Positions 12,842-13,162 of a DNA stretch of 13,162 nucleotides are shown here, in pieces (the stretch's first letter is position 1; the number at the start of each line of letters is the position of its first letter). Made by a program: the position numbers and the translations under genes. This DNA comes from JBOHCT01 sp050699055 (GTDB lineage: Bacteria; Actinomycetota; Actinomycetes; Streptosporangiales; JBOHCT01), in NCBI GenBank assembly GCA_050699055.1, contig JBOHCT010000124.1, positions 1 to 13,162 of the forward strand, given 5' to 3'. The notes beneath the pieces were generated by a model. That model made no database searches, was not told the DNA's origin, and saw nothing but the letters and a program-made list of their open reading frames with translations.

Positions 12842-13162
12842 TCAGCCGGTGAGCGGGAACCCGCCGATCCCTCGCCACGCCAGCCGGGCCAGCAGCTGCT
12901 CGGCCTCGTCCTTCGAGACCGTCGGGGAGGACGCGAGCCAGTAGCGCGCGCTCACCTCGGCCATGCCCACCAGTCCCATGGCGAGCACGTGGGCTTCGGA
13001 GCTGGAAACGCCGGTGTCCTCCTGAATGACCTGGCTCACCATCTCCGCGCAATCCCGGAGGGTGCGTTCGACGCGGGCACGGACCGGCGGGAGGTTACGC
13101 ACGTCGGACTCGAAGACGAGACGGAACGCCTCTCCCTCGCGGGACACGAAGTCGAAGAAGGC
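12842..13162 (-). CDS. TetR-family transcriptional regulator, C-terminal part (5' end outside the window)
   Basis: The frame is open to the right edge: the 106 visible residues begin AFFDFVSREGEAFRLVFESD, and the helix-turn-helix domain lies beyond the window. The visible part matches the ligand-binding half of the TetR regulators normally encoded next to DUF3107. Features are REGEAFRLVFESD, a helix with EMVSQVIQEDTGVS and a final helix ending LLARLAWRGIGGFPL. The apparent start at 13147 is an internal GTG. Its targets are unknown; the palindromes at 8162, 10994 and 12390 are candidates to test. Confidence 0.85.
   Translation of the reverse strand, partial: AFFDFVSREGEAFRLVFESDVRNLPPVRARVERTLRDCAEMVSQVIQEDTGVSSSEAHVLAMGLVGMAEVSARYWLASSPTVSKDEAEQLLARLAWRGIGGFPLTG

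Noticed and set aside
12408..13052. Open frames on both strands through the 63-bp array (178 and 170 codons)
   Set aside because: They exist because the repeat unit lacks stops. They have no ribosome binding site, and one overlaps the TetR gene. The 21-residue repeats they encode are a by-product.

Overview
The window is chromosomal DNA from a high-GC actinomycete. The evidence is the GC-rich third codon positions, the frequent GTG starts, and an arrangement I recognise from actinobacterial chromosomes: TetR regulator, DUF3107, ferritin-like protein, divergent DEAD-box helicase, alpha/beta hydrolase. A Streptosporangiales-type host (for example Thermomonosporaceae) would fit, but that is an inference. 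It looks like a core housekeeping neighbourhood. I see no phage, plasmid, CRISPR, transposase or biosynthetic cluster, and no rRNA or tRNA gene.

Left part (1-5000). A large membrane-anchored protein with about twelve Asp-box (BNR-type) repeats enters from beyond the left edge. Its cytoplasmic tail carries an RDPYS/RDPPA pentapeptide repeat. A Nudix hydrolase converges on it. A divergent pair follows on the plus strand: a DUF6758 zinc-ribbon-like protein and a PHP-domain phosphoesterase (YciV/TrpH type).

Middle (4900-9400). A metallo-beta-lactamase-fold hydrolase and a RecB/Cas4-type nuclease are joined by an ATGA overlap. The nuclease frame has lost its expected stop and runs on antisense through a methyltransferase gene. 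On the minus strand, reading leftwards, lie an alpha/beta hydrolase, an MpaB-type (DUF2236) oxygenase and the class I methyltransferase. The last two overlap by 14 bp.

Right part (9366-13162). A DEAD-box RNA helicase on the minus strand is divergent from a ferritin-like protein. Then, all on the minus strand, come a GlsB/YeaQ-type membrane protein, DUF3107 and the C-terminal half of a TetR-family regulator cut by the right edge. A 476-bp stretch between DUF3107 and TetR holds 63-bp tandem repeats and palindromes.

The most unusual feature of the window is repeat content. Four unrelated genes carry in-frame tandem repeats (15, 12, 18 and 21 bp units) and a fifth array has a 63-bp unit; every unit is a multiple of three. 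The 18-bp array is perfect over five units and sits in the catalytic domain of the hydrolase. Two intergenic copies of a 60-bp palindromic element, about 70% identical with one compensatory base pair, look like a dispersed repeat family. The helicase has no ATG, GTG or TTG start upstream of its Q motif and probably starts at CTG.
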